Positions 6,390-6,405 of a stretch of 6,405 bases of DNA are shown one piece after another (the stretch's first letter is position 1; every line of letters starts with the position of its first letter). The DNA comes from an uncultured Lachnospiraceae bacterium (GTDB lineage: Bacteria > Bacillota_A > Clostridia > Lachnospirales > Lachnospiraceae). Made by a program: the position numbers and the translations under genes. The notes beneath the pieces were generated by a model. It did no database searches. It worked only from the letters and a program-made list of their open reading frames with translations, and was not told where the DNA came from. The DNA lies in NCBI GenBank assembly GCA_947175285.1, contig CAMWMM010000298.1, forward strand, positions 1 to 6,405. The letters run 5' to 3'.

Positions 6390-6405
6390 ATGGCATATCG
6401 TAATT
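6390..6405 (+). CDS. Possible start of a divergent gene, cut by the window edge
   Basis: ATG 6390 follows AGAAAGG (6374-6380) with 9 bases between, a good ribosome-binding site for this genome type. Only five residues (MAYRN) and one base are visible, so no family can be named. A TAAAAT near 6352-6357 could be a -10, but I see no clear -35. The gene would be divergent from the lipoprotein gene, with 125 bases between the two start codons. A divergent regulator is a common arrangement but is not shown here. Confidence 0.4.

Overview
The window looks like chromosomal DNA of a low-to-moderate GC Firmicute, most likely a gut clostridium of the Lachnospiraceae type. This is inferred from AGAGG/AGAAAGG ribosome-binding sites, SigA-type promoters, a lipoprotein signal ending LGGC, and the protein families present. 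No rRNA, tRNA, insertion sequence, CRISPR array or phage gene is visible, so the species cannot be named.

Layout. (1) Bases 1-582 hold the 3' part of an ABC exporter half-transporter, interrupted by an in-frame TGA at 67-69. (2) Bases 575-2398 hold an intact 607-aa ABC exporter half-transporter that overlaps it by 8 bases. The two are close relatives and were presumably the subunits of one heterodimeric exporter. (3) Bases 2380-2474 hold a cluster of structured repeats: a perfect 15-bp inverted repeat across the stop codon, a second in-frame copy of the last codons with synonymous changes, and a Rho-independent terminator. (4) Bases 2476-2505 are an extended -10 promoter driving a 514-aa protein (2538-4082) that joins about six membrane helices to a PstS-like phosphate-type binding domain. 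(5) Converging on it, with stop codons overlapping within 8 bases, is a 729-aa lipoprotein on the minus strand (4075-6264). It has an N-terminal beta-rich region, a bacterial Ig-like domain and a C-terminal region with FG-GAP-like calcium-binding motifs. Its own strong promoter lies at 6296-6324. (6) At the right edge a plus-strand gene may begin at 6390, divergent from the lipoprotein gene.

How they work together. The two ABC genes form one translationally coupled operon that ends at the terminator. The binding-domain protein and the lipoprotein each have their own promoter and are probably separate transcription units, both acting at the cell surface. No pst permease or ATPase gene accompanies the PstS-like domain, so a role in phosphate sensing or binding rather than classical Pst import is an inference. 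I saw nothing that amounts to a clearly new multi-gene system. The most unusual features are the repeat cluster after the exporter gene, the membrane-anchored PstS-like fusion and the interrupted exporter subunit.
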